A stretch of 64,000 bases of DNA from Pseudomonas taiwanensis (GTDB lineage: Bacteria; Pseudomonadota; Gammaproteobacteria; Pseudomonadales; Pseudomonadaceae): NCBI RefSeq assembly GCF_013393345.1, contig NZ_QJRF01000030.1, positions 1-64,000 of the forward strand, given 5' to 3'. Positions within the stretch are counted from its first letter, which is position 1. Each line of letters starts with the position of its first letter. The position numbers and the translations under genes were made by a program. The notes beneath the pieces were generated by a model. The model was not told the origin of the DNA. It was given only the letters and a program-made list of their open reading frames with translations, and ran no database searches. Below are positions 37,232 to 45,858 of the stretch, piece after piece.

Positions 37232-38590
37232 GTGGCCAAGACGCTATTGGTGAAGAACGCCGACCTGCTGGTGACCATGGATGGCCAGCGCCGGGAGATC
37301 CGGCAGGGAGGGATGTTCATCGAGGACAACCGCATCGTGCAGGTCGGGCCGAGCAGCGAACTGCCGCAGACCGCCGACGAAGTGCTGGATATGAAGGGCA
37401 AGATCGTCATTCCCGGCCTGGTCAACACCCATCACCACATGTATCAGAGCCTGACCCGCGTGGTGCCGGCCGCCCAGGACGGCGAGCTGTTCAACTGGCT
37501 GACCAACCTCTATCCGATCTGGGCGCGTTTGACCCCTGAAATGATCGGCGTTTCGACCCAGACCGCCATGGCCGAGCTGATTCTCTCCGGCTGCACCACC
37601 TCCAGCGACCACCTCTACATCTATCCCAACGGCTGCAAGCTGGATGACAGCATCCACGCCGCCGGTGAGATCGGCATGCGCTTCCACGCCGCTCGCGGCA
37701 GCATGAGCGTCGGCCGCAGCCAGGGCGGTCTGCCGCCGGACTCCGTGGTGGAGAAGGAAGCGGACATCCTCAAGGAGTCGCAGCGCCTGATCGAGGACTA
37801 CCACGATGCGTCCCATGGCTCGATGCTGCGGGTCGTCGTGGCACCGTGCTCGCCGTTCTCCGTCAGTCGCGATCTGATGCGTGAAGCCGCCGTGCTTGCG
37901 CGCAACTACGGCGTCTCGCTGCACACCCACCTGGCCGAGAACGTCAACGACATCGCCTACAGCCGCGAGAAGTTCGGCATGACGCCGGCGGAGTACGCCG
38001 AGGACCTGGGCTGGGTCGGTCACGACGTCTGGCATGCCCACTGTGTGCAACTGGACGAGCACGGCATCGAGCTGTTCGCCCGCACCGGTACCGGTGTTGC
38101 CCACTGCCCCTGCTCGAACATGCGCCTCGCCTCCGGCATCGCCCCGGTGCGCCGCATGCGCGACGCCGGTGTGCCGGTGGGCCTGGGCGTGGACGGCTCC
38201 GCCTCCAACGACGGCGCCAGCATGATCGGTGAAGTGCGCCAGGCGCTGCTGCTGCAGCGAGTCGGTTTCGGGCCGGATGCCATGACCGCTCGCGAAGCCC
38301 TGGAGATCGCCACCCTGGGCGGCGCGAAGGTGCTCAACCGGAATGACATCGGTGCCCTGGCGCCGGGCATGGCGGCCGACTTCGTCTCCTTCGACCTCAA
38401 TCACATCGCCTATGCCGGCGCGCTCCACGACCCGCTGGCGGCGTTGGTGTTCTGCACCCCGACCCACGTGTCCACCAGTGTGATCAACGGCAAGGTGGTC
38501 GTACGCGATGGCCAGGTGGTGACCGTGGACCTCCCGCGCGTGCTGGAGCGCCACAACGAGCTGGCACGTCAACTGGTGCTCGGCGAGTAA
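37232..38590 (+). CDS. 8-oxoguanine deaminase-like amidohydrolase
   Basis: This 452-residue protein of the COG0402 amidohydrolase superfamily has metal ligands visible as NTHHHMYQS, HTHLAEN and HAHCVQ, and the catalytic Asp in GVDGSASNDG. The overall pattern (LSGCTTSSDHLYIYP, GSMSVGRSQGGLPPD) matches enzymes annotated as 8-oxoguanine deaminase, which convert 8-oxoguanine to urate and ammonia. Related enzymes act on triazines, so specificity is not certain. The GTG at 37232 follows AAGGAGAAG. Urate is the substrate of the nearby PuuD, which supports the call. Confidence 0.82.
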   Translation: MAKTLLVKNADLLVTMDGQRREIRQGGMFIEDNRIVQVGPSSELPQTADEVLDMKGKIVIPGLVNTHHHMYQSLTRVVPAAQDGELFNWLTNLYPIWARLTPEMIGVSTQTAMAELILSGCTTSSDHLYIYPNGCKLDDSIHAAGEIGMRFHAARGSMSVGRSQGGLPPDSVVEKEADILKESQRLIEDYHDASHGSMLRVVVAPCSPFSVSRDLMREAAVLARNYGVSLHTHLAENVNDIAYSREKFGMTPAEYAEDLGWVGHDVWHAHCVQLDEHGIELFARTGTGVAHCPCSNMRLASGIAPVRRMRDAGVPVGLGVDGSASNDGASMIGEVRQALLLQRVGFGPDAMTAREALEIATLGGAKVLNRNDIGALAPGMAADFVSFDLNHIAYAGALHDPLAALVFCTPTHVSTSVINGKVVVRDGQVVTVDLPRVLERHNELARQLVLGE

Positions 38591-38656
38591 CTCGTAACCG
38601 GGAGCGGGTCGTCCCGCTCCTGTCTTTCCCGTGCAATGGAAAACAAGGAGGAGGTC

Positions 38657-39475
38657 ATGAAACCTCGGGTTTTCGGCTGGCTGGCTGCTGGCCTTTTGTC
38701 CGCGAATGGCGCCCTGGCGCAGACCTATGTGATTGGGGTTGAGCAGCAATCCTTCCAGCCCCATTACTGGATGAGCGATCAGGGTGAGTACCGGGGCTTT
38801 GCCCGCGACCTGCTGGATCTGTTCGCGCGCGATGCCGGGCTGGATATCCAGTACCAGGCGCTGCCGGTCCACCAACTCACCAAGCATCTGCTCAACGGCA
38901 GCATCGATTTCAAGTATCCCGACAACGCCAACTGGGCGGGCGACCTGAAAGGTGGCAAGAACATCCGCTACAGCCTGCCGGTGGTGGAGTACGTGGACGG
39001 TGTGCTGGTAGCGCCCAAGCGTCAGGGGCAGGGCGTGGACCAATTGGCCAGGCTGGCGGTGGTGGACGGCTGGACGCCCTGGACCTACCAGGACCGCATC
39101 GATGCGGGTCATACCCAGGTTGTGCGCAGTGACGACCTTGGGCAGATGATCAAGCAGGCCATGAAGCAGGAGGCTGACGGCGCCTATTACAACGTGGTGG
39201 TTGCCTCTTACTACCTGGACAACATCCGTGCGCGACCAGGGGCCCTGGTGTTCGACCCGAAGCTGCCCCACACCCGCGGCACCTTCAACCTTTCCAGCCT
39301 CAAGTACCCCGAACTGATCGCTCGCTTCGATCGCTTTCTCGCCGAGCACCGCCAGGAAGTGGATGCACTCAAGGCCCGCTATCAGGTGGAAGCCAATCTG
39401 GATTCCGAATACCTCGGGATGGAGCAGTGGAAAGTCGATTTCCTGAAGCGCCAGAAGGAAAAGACCAATCCCTGA
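38657..39475 (+). CDS. Periplasmic solute-binding protein (SBP family 3-like), orphan
   Basis: This 272-residue protein has a signal peptide cleaved near ANGALA-QT and the two-lobed binding protein pattern (FQPHYWMSDQGEYRGFARDLLDLFAR, LNGSIDFKYPDN). The ATG at 38657 follows AGGAGGAGG and is preferred to 38636. No permease or ATPase gene is adjacent, so it is either an orphan ligand donor or a sensor-type binding protein. Its place between the 8-oxoguanine deaminase and a Tsx-like channel suggests a purine-related ligand, but the ligand is unknown. Confidence 0.78.
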   Translation: MKPRVFGWLAAGLLSANGALAQTYVIGVEQQSFQPHYWMSDQGEYRGFARDLLDLFARDAGLDIQYQALPVHQLTKHLLNGSIDFKYPDNANWAGDLKGGKNIRYSLPVVEYVDGVLVAPKRQGQGVDQLARLAVVDGWTPWTYQDRIDAGHTQVVRSDDLGQMIKQAMKQEADGAYYNVVVASYYLDNIRARPGALVFDPKLPHTRGTFNLSSLKYPELIARFDRFLAEHRQEVDALKARYQVEANLDSEYLGMEQWKVDFLKRQKEKTNP

Positions 39476-39543
39476 ACCGTTCCGGTACGCAAGCGCCGTT
39501 CCAGAGGCGTTCCATGGACCTGGAGCGAATCAGGCTCGAAATG

Positions 39544-39553
39544 TTGTACACAA
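39544..39553. promoter_or_regulatory. TTGTACACAA operator
   Basis: This variant of the shared palindrome lies about 20 bases before the -35 region of the promoter at 39571-39599. Here the site is upstream of the core promoter rather than inside it, so activation or a second promoter is possible. Confidence 0.6.
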
Positions 39554-39570
39554 TTCTGAAAGAAACTGTT

Positions 39571-39599
39571 GTTTGAGATGTTCACAGAGTGTATATAAT
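39571..39599 (+). promoter_or_regulatory. Predicted promoter for the channel gene
   Basis: A perfect TATAAT (39594-39599) is preceded by GTTTGA (39571-39576) at 17 bases. It lies 110 bases before a small open frame and about 550 before the Tsx-like gene. Confidence 0.5.
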
Positions 39600-39708
39600 T
39601 CGGAAAACCTGACCGCCAGATCAGCTTTTCTGATGAAGCAACTGCATGAGGGGGCTCACGCCACCCTGTAAGCCCACGACCGACAAAAACAATAGGCAGG
39701 CTTTACCC

Positions 39709-40029
39709 ATGAGTTCATTCGATATCTCCGAGGTTCGTGACGACCTCAGGCACGGCGCCCACCGCCGGCCGCAGGCGAGGCGATACCGCTTCGCAGGTCC
39801 CCATCCGTTGCTTGCTCATCTGTCCGCCACCAGCGCCCTGGCACCTGTGTTCGGCTGCCTGCACTGCCGCCCGGACCAGCCGGACAGAAATGCCGACGTA
39901 GAAGAATGCTTCCTCCTGTCCTCGACCACCGAGGCCAGGCAGTACTCCCTGGACGTAGCCGAACAGCGCAACGCTGAAGACAGCCCGTCCGGCATCGCCC
40001 GCCAACACCGCCTCGGCCTGACCGGCTGA
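39709..40029 (+). CDS. Small open frame of uncertain status
   Basis: This 106-residue frame starts at an ATG just after the promoter region. It has no signal peptide, membrane helix or family I recognise; the composition is rich in Arg, His and Ala. Third-codon GC is lower than in neighbouring genes and no good ribosome-binding site precedes it. It could be a leader peptide, a gene remnant or chance. The surrounding 39476-40152 gap holds nothing else apart from the operator and promoter. Confidence 0.25.
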   Translation: MSSFDISEVRDDLRHGAHRRPQARRYRFAGPHPLLAHLSATSALAPVFGCLHCRPDQPDRNADVEECFLLSSTTEARQYSLDVAEQRNAEDSPSGIARQHRLGLTG

Positions 40030-40152
40030 CGCACGGCGCGCGCAACTCCCTCCAATCCCGAACCTGCCTGCAGCCTGCCCGGAAACCGGGGCGGGCTCCG
40101 GGTGGGTGCGGGGCGGAAAAACTGAAAACCCACTACAACAAGGGAAAAAACC

Positions 40153-40962
40153 ATGAATGCCAAGTATCTGCCGCACTGCCTTGCCCTCTCGACCGGCCTG
40201 CTCGGGGGCGGCCAGGCCATCGCCGGTGACCTGCTGTTCTGGCAGAACAACAGCCTGACCTACCTCTATGGCCAGAACTTCAAGGTCAATCCGGAAATCC
40301 AGCAAACCGTCACCTTCGAGCATGCGGATGGCTGGAAGTACGGCGATAACTTCTTCTTCGTGGACAAGATTTTCTACAACGGCGAGAAGGACGCGCAGGT
40401 GGGCGACAACACCTACTACGGTGAATTCCAACCGCGCCTTTCCCTCGGCAAGATCTTCGACCAGAAGATCCAGTTCGGCCCTGTGACCGACGTGCTGCTC
40501 GCCATGACCTACGAGTTTGGCGAAGGCGACGTCGAGTCCTACCTGATCGGCCCGGGCTTCGACCTCGCCATTCCTGGCTTCGATTTCTTCCAGGTCAACT
40601 TCTACAACCGCACCACCGATGGCAGCCGTCCCGGCGACAATGTCTGGCAGATCACTCCGGTGTGGAGCTACACCATTCCGGTGGGCAACTCCGACATCCT
40701 GATCGACGGTTTCATGGACTGGGTCGTGGACAACGACGAGAACAGCCGTGGCACCTACCACGCCAACCTGCACTTCAACCCGCAGGTGAAGTACGACCTG
40801 GGCAAGGCCATGGGATGGGGCGAGAAGCAGCTGTATGTCGGTGTCGAGTACGACTACTGGAAGGACAAGTACGGTATCGACAGCGAGAGCTTCCTGGGTG
40901 ACGTGATCCTCGATGGCACCGACCAGAACACCGCCAGCCTGCTGGTCAAAGTGCATTTCTGA
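40153..40962 (+). CDS. Tsx-like outer-membrane nucleoside channel
   Basis: This 269-residue protein has a signal peptide (about 24 residues, ending AIAG-DL) and alternating beta-strands. It shows Tsx-family patterns: FWQNNSLTYLYGQNF, FEHADGWKYGDNFFFVDK and a terminal Phe (VKVHF) for BAM recognition. Tsx channels form 12-stranded barrels that pass nucleosides. In this cluster it is likely to admit purine bases or nucleosides. A TTGTACACAA palindrome and a promoter lie upstream. Confidence 0.88.
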   Translation: MNAKYLPHCLALSTGLLGGGQAIAGDLLFWQNNSLTYLYGQNFKVNPEIQQTVTFEHADGWKYGDNFFFVDKIFYNGEKDAQVGDNTYYGEFQPRLSLGKIFDQKIQFGPVTDVLLAMTYEFGEGDVESYLIGPGFDLAIPGFDFFQVNFYNRTTDGSRPGDNVWQITPVWSYTIPVGNSDILIDGFMDWVVDNDENSRGTYHANLHFNPQVKYDLGKAMGWGEKQLYVGVEYDYWKDKYGIDSESFLGDVILDGTDQNTASLLVKVHF

Positions 40963-41056
40963 TCCATCGGGAAAAAAGACCGGGGGAGGCGCGATGCGCC
41001 ATCCCCACGGTTGAAAGGGGAGGAGAGCCAATCCATGGCACAAGCCTTTCGCTGCA

Positions 41057-41154
41057 ATGTGGGAGCGAATTCATTCGCGATGCGGGCTTGCGGATTTCCC
41101 GGTGTACCAGACCGGGCGCCGCTGCACGGCCACTCGCGAATCAATTCGCCCTCA
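41057..41154. repeat. Inverted pair of GCGAATTCATTCGC-family repeats
   Basis: GTGGGAGCGAATTCATTCGCG and an inverted diverged copy ending CGAATTGATTCGCG-like bases flank about 60 bases of GC-rich sequence between the convergent Tsx-like genes. Confidence 0.6.
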
Positions 41155-41214
41155 CGGCGACTGGCCTCCCTCCGGGTCGCAAAGGGGATTGAACGCCTTA
41201 CGGCAAGACTCGGT

Positions 41215-42066
41215 TCAGAAGGTGAATTCCAGGTTCACCGTCGGTGTCGAGGTGCGGCTGCCACGCCCGCCATCGACGCCGAACTTGTTGTGCCAATACT
41301 CGTAGCCGACGCCCAGCCACAGGTTCGGCTTGCGCTTGGCGCCCGGCATCGCGGCGACCATCAGCGAAGTGCGCATCAGGGTTTCCGGGGCGGTGTCCTT
41401 GTCGAAGTAGTCTTCGCCCTTCTCGCCGACGTAGTTGACGAACCCCTGGAACTTGGCGTCGTGGGCACCGAGCTGGAATGGCTTGAGCCAGGTCAGGTTG
41501 ACCATGTAGGTGGCGTCGAACGTGTGGTCAGGATGCTTGGCGCTGGGGATGCCCGAGTGGTTCTTCTCGCGGTAGTACATCAGGCTCAGGTCGAGTACGG
41601 CGGCGCCGTTGAACTTGAGCGTGGGGCCGAACACGATCGCGCGCTTCTTGGCCGAGGCCAGGTTGTTGTTGCGATTGGCATCGAAGCCGAAGGTGAAGGC
41701 GTAGTCCTTGATCAGGCCGGTGCCCAGTGGCTGGTCGAACACCCGCGAGGCGAACAGCTGGTGACGGTAGACCGCATAGACCTCGCTGCCGCCGTGGTCG
41801 GTGCCCTTGCGCGGGTCGCGGCTGTCGGAGAGGAACACGTCCAGGTTGAAGAAGTTGCTGCCGTACTTGTAGCCATCCGCATGGGTGAAGCTGTAGGTGC
41901 GTTTGGCGAACTTGTTCGGGTTGTTGGGGTTGGTGTACTGCTGGCCGTAGCGGAAGCCAACACTGTTGTTCACCCATTCGAAGATCTTGCCGTCCTCGGC
42001 GGCGAATCCGGTCTGGCCAGTGGCCAACAAGGCGGCGCCAAGCGCCAGGCTGGTGTAACGACGCAT
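41215..42066 (-). CDS. Second Tsx-like outer-membrane channel
   Basis: This 283-residue protein has a signal peptide (ALGAALLATGQTGFA-AE) and the same family signature as its neighbour: WVNNSVGFRYGQQY, FTHADGYKYGSNFFNLDVF and terminal Phe (NLEFTF). It is diverged from the first channel, so the pair probably differs in selectivity. It is convergent with the first channel gene and lies downstream of the NCS2 permease gene on the same strand, 168 bases away, suggesting an outer plus inner membrane uptake route. Confidence 0.87.
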   Translation of the reverse strand: MRRYTSLALGAALLATGQTGFAAEDGKIFEWVNNSVGFRYGQQYTNPNNPNKFAKRTYSFTHADGYKYGSNFFNLDVFLSDSRDPRKGTDHGGSEVYAVYRHQLFASRVFDQPLGTGLIKDYAFTFGFDANRNNNLASAKKRAIVFGPTLKFNGAAVLDLSLMYYREKNHSGIPSAKHPDHTFDATYMVNLTWLKPFQLGAHDAKFQGFVNYVGEKGEDYFDKDTAPETLMRTSLMVAAMPGAKRKPNLWLGVGYEYWHNKFGVDGGRGSRTSTPTVNLEFTF

Positions 42067-42234
42067 TCGGGTACTCCTTCTTTTTGTTGTTGAGCAGAAA
42101 GCGGAAATGACCTGTCCTTGACGGCCGTGCGCGAAGGCAGCCGTCTCCGGGGTTGGGGTTAAAAGAGCCCGCCGGGTAGGCAGGCTTTGGAATTCCGGCC
42201 GGACCTCATGGGTACCGGCCGGATGGGAGCAAAT

Positions 42235-43581
42235 TCAGTGCGCGGCGCAGTGCCGGCTGCGTTCCTTTTCACCCAGGATGTTGAACAGCAGGTTCAGGGT
42301 GAGGGCGCTGACAGTGGCCATGGCAATGCCGCTGTGGGTGATGGGTTCCATCCAGTGAGGAAGCTGGGCGAAGAGTTCGGGGCGAACCACCGGTGCCATG
42401 CCCATCCCCATGCTCACGGCGACGAGCAACTGGTTGCGCCGGTCGCTGATGTCGGCCTCGTGGAGAATCTTGATGCCGGTGGCGGCCACCATGCCGAACA
42501 TCGCCAGGCCTGCGCCACCCAGTACCGCAGGCGGGATCGAGGCCACCAGGAAGGCGGCTTTCGGCAACAGGCTGAGGCCGATCAGGAAGGCCCCGGCGGC
42601 GACCGTCACGTAACGGCTGCGGACGCCCGTCATCTGCACCAAGCCAATGTTCTGGGCGAAGGATGAGTGGGTGAAGGTGTTGAAGAAGCCCGCCAGGAAG
42701 GACGCGCCGGCGTCACACATCAGGCCACGGCGCAGGGCGTTGGGGCAGACCTCGCGTCCGGTGATCTTGCCCAGGGCCAGGAACATGCCGGTGGACTCGA
42801 CGAAGATGATCACCACCACCAGGCACATCGACAGCACCGAAGCCAGCTCGAACTTCGGCATGCCGAAATGCATCGGCTCCACCAGCTGGAACCAGGGCGT
42901 CTCTTCGAGGCCATTCAGGTCGACCATCCCGCTGGCACCGGCCAGGGCGTAGCCCAGGGCCATGCCGATCAGCACCGAGACGTTGACCCAGAAGCCTTTG
43001 AGGAAACGGTTCACCAACAGAATCGTGCCCAGTACCAACCCGGCGATGGAAAGGTACTCCAGGGCGCCGAAATGGGTTGCCGCGTTACCGCCGCCGGCCC
43101 AGTTGACCGCTACCGGAAAGAGCGTGAGGCCGATGGAGGTGATCACGGTGCCCGTTACCAGCGGCGGGAAGAAGCGCACGATGCGCGACATGAAGGGGGC
43201 GAGCAGCAGGCCGAAGAAGCCAGCGGCGATGGTCGCGCCGAAAATCCCCTGGATACCGACGCCAGGCATTCCGGCCATTACCGCCATGCTGCCGACGGCA
43301 GCGAAGCTGGCACCCATCATCACCGGCATGCGGATACCGACCGGACCGATGCCGATGGACTGAACGATGGTGGCGATACCGGCGACCAGCAGGTCGGCGT
43401 TGATCAGGAAGGCGATTTCTTCACGGGAGAGACCGGCGGCCTGGCCGACGATCAGGGGTACGGCAACGGCGCCACCGTACATAAGCAGGACATGCTGGAA
43501 ACCGACAAGCAGCAATTGCATCAGGGGCAGGCGCTGGTCAGCGGGCGAAAGGGCGATTTCTCGCTCTGTCGGAGTGGTCAT
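42235..43581 (-). CDS. NCS2 xanthine/urate permease
   Basis: This 448-residue nucleobase/cation symporter has about 14 membrane segments. The NCS2 motifs are QHVLLMYGGAVAVPLIVG in helix 1, FVESTGMF in helix 8 and FNTFTHSSFAQNIGLVQ near helix 10. They resemble XanQ/UacT-type carriers for xanthine or urate. The ATG at 43581 begins MTTPTERE; an earlier in-frame start at 43623 adds a non-family tail. It neighbours the urate oxidase gene, so urate is the favoured substrate. Confidence 0.9.
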   Translation of the reverse strand: MTTPTEREIALSPADQRLPLMQLLLVGFQHVLLMYGGAVAVPLIVGQAAGLSREEIAFLINADLLVAGIATIVQSIGIGPVGIRMPVMMGASFAAVGSMAVMAGMPGVGIQGIFGATIAAGFFGLLLAPFMSRIVRFFPPLVTGTVITSIGLTLFPVAVNWAGGGNAATHFGALEYLSIAGLVLGTILLVNRFLKGFWVNVSVLIGMALGYALAGASGMVDLNGLEETPWFQLVEPMHFGMPKFELASVLSMCLVVVIIFVESTGMFLALGKITGREVCPNALRRGLMCDAGASFLAGFFNTFTHSSFAQNIGLVQMTGVRSRYVTVAAGAFLIGLSLLPKAAFLVASIPPAVLGGAGLAMFGMVAATGIKILHEADISDRRNQLLVAVSMGMGMAPVVRPELFAQLPHWMEPITHSGIAMATVSALTLNLLFNILGEKERSRHCAAH

Positions 43582-43713
43582 GCAACACCTCGGGCGCTTT
43601 TGTTCTTGTAAGTCGCTTGGCAATGCCGCACCTCGTGGGAGCGGCTTGCCGGGTATTCATGTTGCTGGCCGGGAGGGTGACTCCTGGCCGGGGTCGTGCT
43701 GGTACTGCGAGGA

Positions 43714-43742
43714 ATAAAAAAAGCCTGCCTGGGGGCAGGCTT
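43714..43742 (-). terminator. Terminator of the puuD operon
   Basis: On the minus strand a 9-bp stem (AAGCCTGCC at 43721-43729 with GGCAGGCTT at 43734-43742) is followed by a run of seven T. It lies about 80 bases after the puuD stop. Confidence 0.85.
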
Positions 43743-43820
43743 GAAAGCGGGTGATGCTTGGTGTCACCACCCGCCGTGGTCGTGCACGAGGTCCCGGGTT
43801 TTCAGGAGCCTCGCCGATGC

Positions 43821-45140
43821 TCAGTTGGTCTTGGCGCCCTGGGCGATCCAGCTGCCGATCAGGTCACGCTCTTCCTGGGTCATCTGGGTGATGTTGCCCA
43901 GCGGCATGATCTGGCTGGCGACAGCCTGGGCCTGGATCTTCGGTGCGAGCATCTGGATCTGTTGCGGGGTGTCGAGCATCACGCCGCCCGGCGCCGAGGT
44001 GAACATCGGGCTGGTGGGCTTGGCGGAATGGCAGACAGCGCAGCGTTCCTTGATCACGCTGTGGACCTTGTCGAAGTTACCGCCTGCGGCACTGGCCTGG
44101 GCCGGCGCTGCAGCAGGTTGCGCCGGAGCGGCAGCCTGCGGCTTGCTTTCGCTGGAGCCGGTTGCCGGGGCAGCGGCGCTGCTGGTGGCGGGGGTGGCCT
44201 GCTCCTGGTGGGCGGGCTCCACGGCCAGGCTGGGTTCGGCGGCCTTGTAGTTCGGCGCGGTGACGAAGGCCAGGCAGATCATGCCCAGGGCGCCGGCCGG
44301 CAGGGTCCAGGCGAACTTGTTGCTGTCGTGGCGGGTGTTGAAGTAGTGACGCACCAGTACTGCGATCACCGCGATCCCGGCCAGGATCAGCCAGTTGTAC
44401 TGGCTGCCGTAGGTGCTCGGGAAGTGGTTGCTGATCATGATGAACAGCACCGGCAGGGTGAAGTAGTTGTTGTGGCGCGAACGCAGCAGGCCCTTGGCCG
44501 GCAGGACCGGGTCCGGGGTGCGGTTTTCTTCGATGGCCTTAACCAGGGCACGCTGGGCCGGCATGATGATGCGGAACACGTTGCCCACCATGATGGTGCC
44601 GATCAGGGCGCCGACATGGATGTAGGAACCACGGCCGCTGAACACATGGGTGAAGCCCCAGGAAGCGCCGATCACCAGCAGGAACAGGACCAGGCCGAGC
44701 AGGGCAGGGGTCTTGCCCAGCGGCGAGTCGCAGAGGAAGTCATAGATGAACCAGCCTGCGATCAGCGAGCCGATGCCGATGGCGACGGCGGCAGCCGGAG
44801 CGATGTCCACGCCGGGTGCGATCAGGTACAGGGTCGGGTTCATGTAGAACACCACGGTCAGCAGGGCGACGCCCGACAACCAGGTGAAATAGGCTTCCCA
44901 TTTGAACCAGTGCAGGTTGTCCGGCATTTTCGGCGGAGCGAGCTTGTATTTCTCCAGGTGGTAGATGCCACCACCGTGGATGGCCCAGAGGTCACCCGAC
45001 AGACCGTCGCGCGGGTTGGCGCGGTTCAGGTTGTTCTCCAGCCAGACGAAATAGAAGGATGCGCCGATCCAGGCGATACCGGTGATCATGTGAACCCAGC
45101 GAATGCTCAGGTTCAGCCATTCGGTCAGATGTGCTTCCAC
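43821..45140 (-). CDS. puuD: Membrane urate oxidase PuuD with cytochrome c domain
   Basis: This 439-residue protein has an N-terminal DUF989 membrane domain with about eight helices (WVHMITGIAWIGASFYF, LWAIHGGGIYHLEKYK, FKWEAYFTWLSG). A Pro/Ala-rich linker at about 315-350 follows, and then a C-terminal cytochrome c with haem motif CAVCH near residue 368 and a distal Met in QIMPLGN. PuuD oxidises urate to 5-hydroxyisourate and passes electrons to the respiratory chain, so no hydrogen peroxide is made. It is the last gene of the puuE-uraD-allA-puuD group. Confidence 0.93.
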   Translation of the reverse strand: MEAHLTEWLNLSIRWVHMITGIAWIGASFYFVWLENNLNRANPRDGLSGDLWAIHGGGIYHLEKYKLAPPKMPDNLHWFKWEAYFTWLSGVALLTVVFYMNPTLYLIAPGVDIAPAAAVAIGIGSLIAGWFIYDFLCDSPLGKTPALLGLVLFLLVIGASWGFTHVFSGRGSYIHVGALIGTIMVGNVFRIIMPAQRALVKAIEENRTPDPVLPAKGLLRSRHNNYFTLPVLFIMISNHFPSTYGSQYNWLILAGIAVIAVLVRHYFNTRHDSNKFAWTLPAGALGMICLAFVTAPNYKAAEPSLAVEPAHQEQATPATSSAAAPATGSSESKPQAAAPAQPAAAPAQASAAGGNFDKVHSVIKERCAVCHSAKPTSPMFTSAPGGVMLDTPQQIQMLAPKIQAQAVASQIMPLGNITQMTQEERDLIGSWIAQGAKTN

Positions 45141-45193
45141 AGTGTTTACCTCTTTTCCCGCTGACCAGCACGCCGATCGTTGGGCTTCTCTTA

Positions 45194-45697
45194 TTAGTGG
45201 TGGGGGTCGAGGAGGAGCTGCTCGTCCTCAGTGAAGAAATGCTCATCGCAGTTGTTGCCAGAACCGCTGCGATCAACCACCAGGAAGTCATCCCGCTTTT
45301 CGATCGTCAGCACCGGGTGGTGCCAAACGCCGCGATGGTAATTAACGCCCTGCCTGCCATTGGAGAGGAAGGCACGGACCAAACCCGGTACAGGTACATC
45401 GCCAAGTGGCGCGACCACGACCAGAAAGGAGTTGCCGAGCAGCGGGATGAAGGCCTGGCTGCCCTGCGGATGTCGTTCCAGCATGCGGATGCGCAGCGGC
45501 ATCTCAAGGGATTCGGCGCTGAAGATGCTGATGATCGCCTTGTCGTCCGGCTGGGCGGTTTCGACCGTCGCCAGCTTGTGATAACGGCGGGTGGAGCCGT
45601 TGTTGATCATGAAGTACTCACTACCGTCGGTTTCGATCACATCTCCGAACGGGGCGAAGGCTTCTTTGGTCAGGGGCTCGATCTTCAGGGTTCGCAT
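45194..45697 (-). CDS. allA: Ureidoglycolate lyase AllA
   Basis: This 167-residue cupin-like protein has the AllA patterns EAFAPFGDVIE, GSTRRYHKLA and GVWHHPVLTIEKRDDFLVVDR, in part. It splits ureidoglycolate to glyoxylate and urea. The ATG at 45697 begins MRTLKIEPLT; the longer open frame from 45826 runs through intergenic repeats. The gap to the preceding gene is only 161 bases, where I would expect allantoicase in the P. aeruginosa order. Confidence 0.92.
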   Translation of the reverse strand: MRTLKIEPLTKEAFAPFGDVIETDGSEYFMINNGSTRRYHKLATVETAQPDDKAIISIFSAESLEMPLRIRMLERHPQGSQAFIPLLGNSFLVVVAPLGDVPVPGLVRAFLSNGRQGVNYHRGVWHHPVLTIEKRDDFLVVDRSGSGNNCDEHFFTEDEQLLLDPHH

Positions 45698-45858
45698 GGC
45701 TGTTCTACTTGTTCGTTGCTGGTTCCCATCCCCCGAGAGGGCGGGGCCGGTAGGGGAGGTGGAATTTCCATCCTCCCCCCTGGCTCTCCTCTGTGGCGGA
45801 GAGCCGATGGGCGGGCCGTGGCCCACCCGGTCCTGAATAGGGGCGGTGCGACTGCGGC

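Noticed and set aside
37244-39349. A 701-codon minus-strand frame opposite the deaminase and binding-protein genes
   Set aside because: It crosses two genuine plus-strand genes and their intergenic gap and shows no domain.
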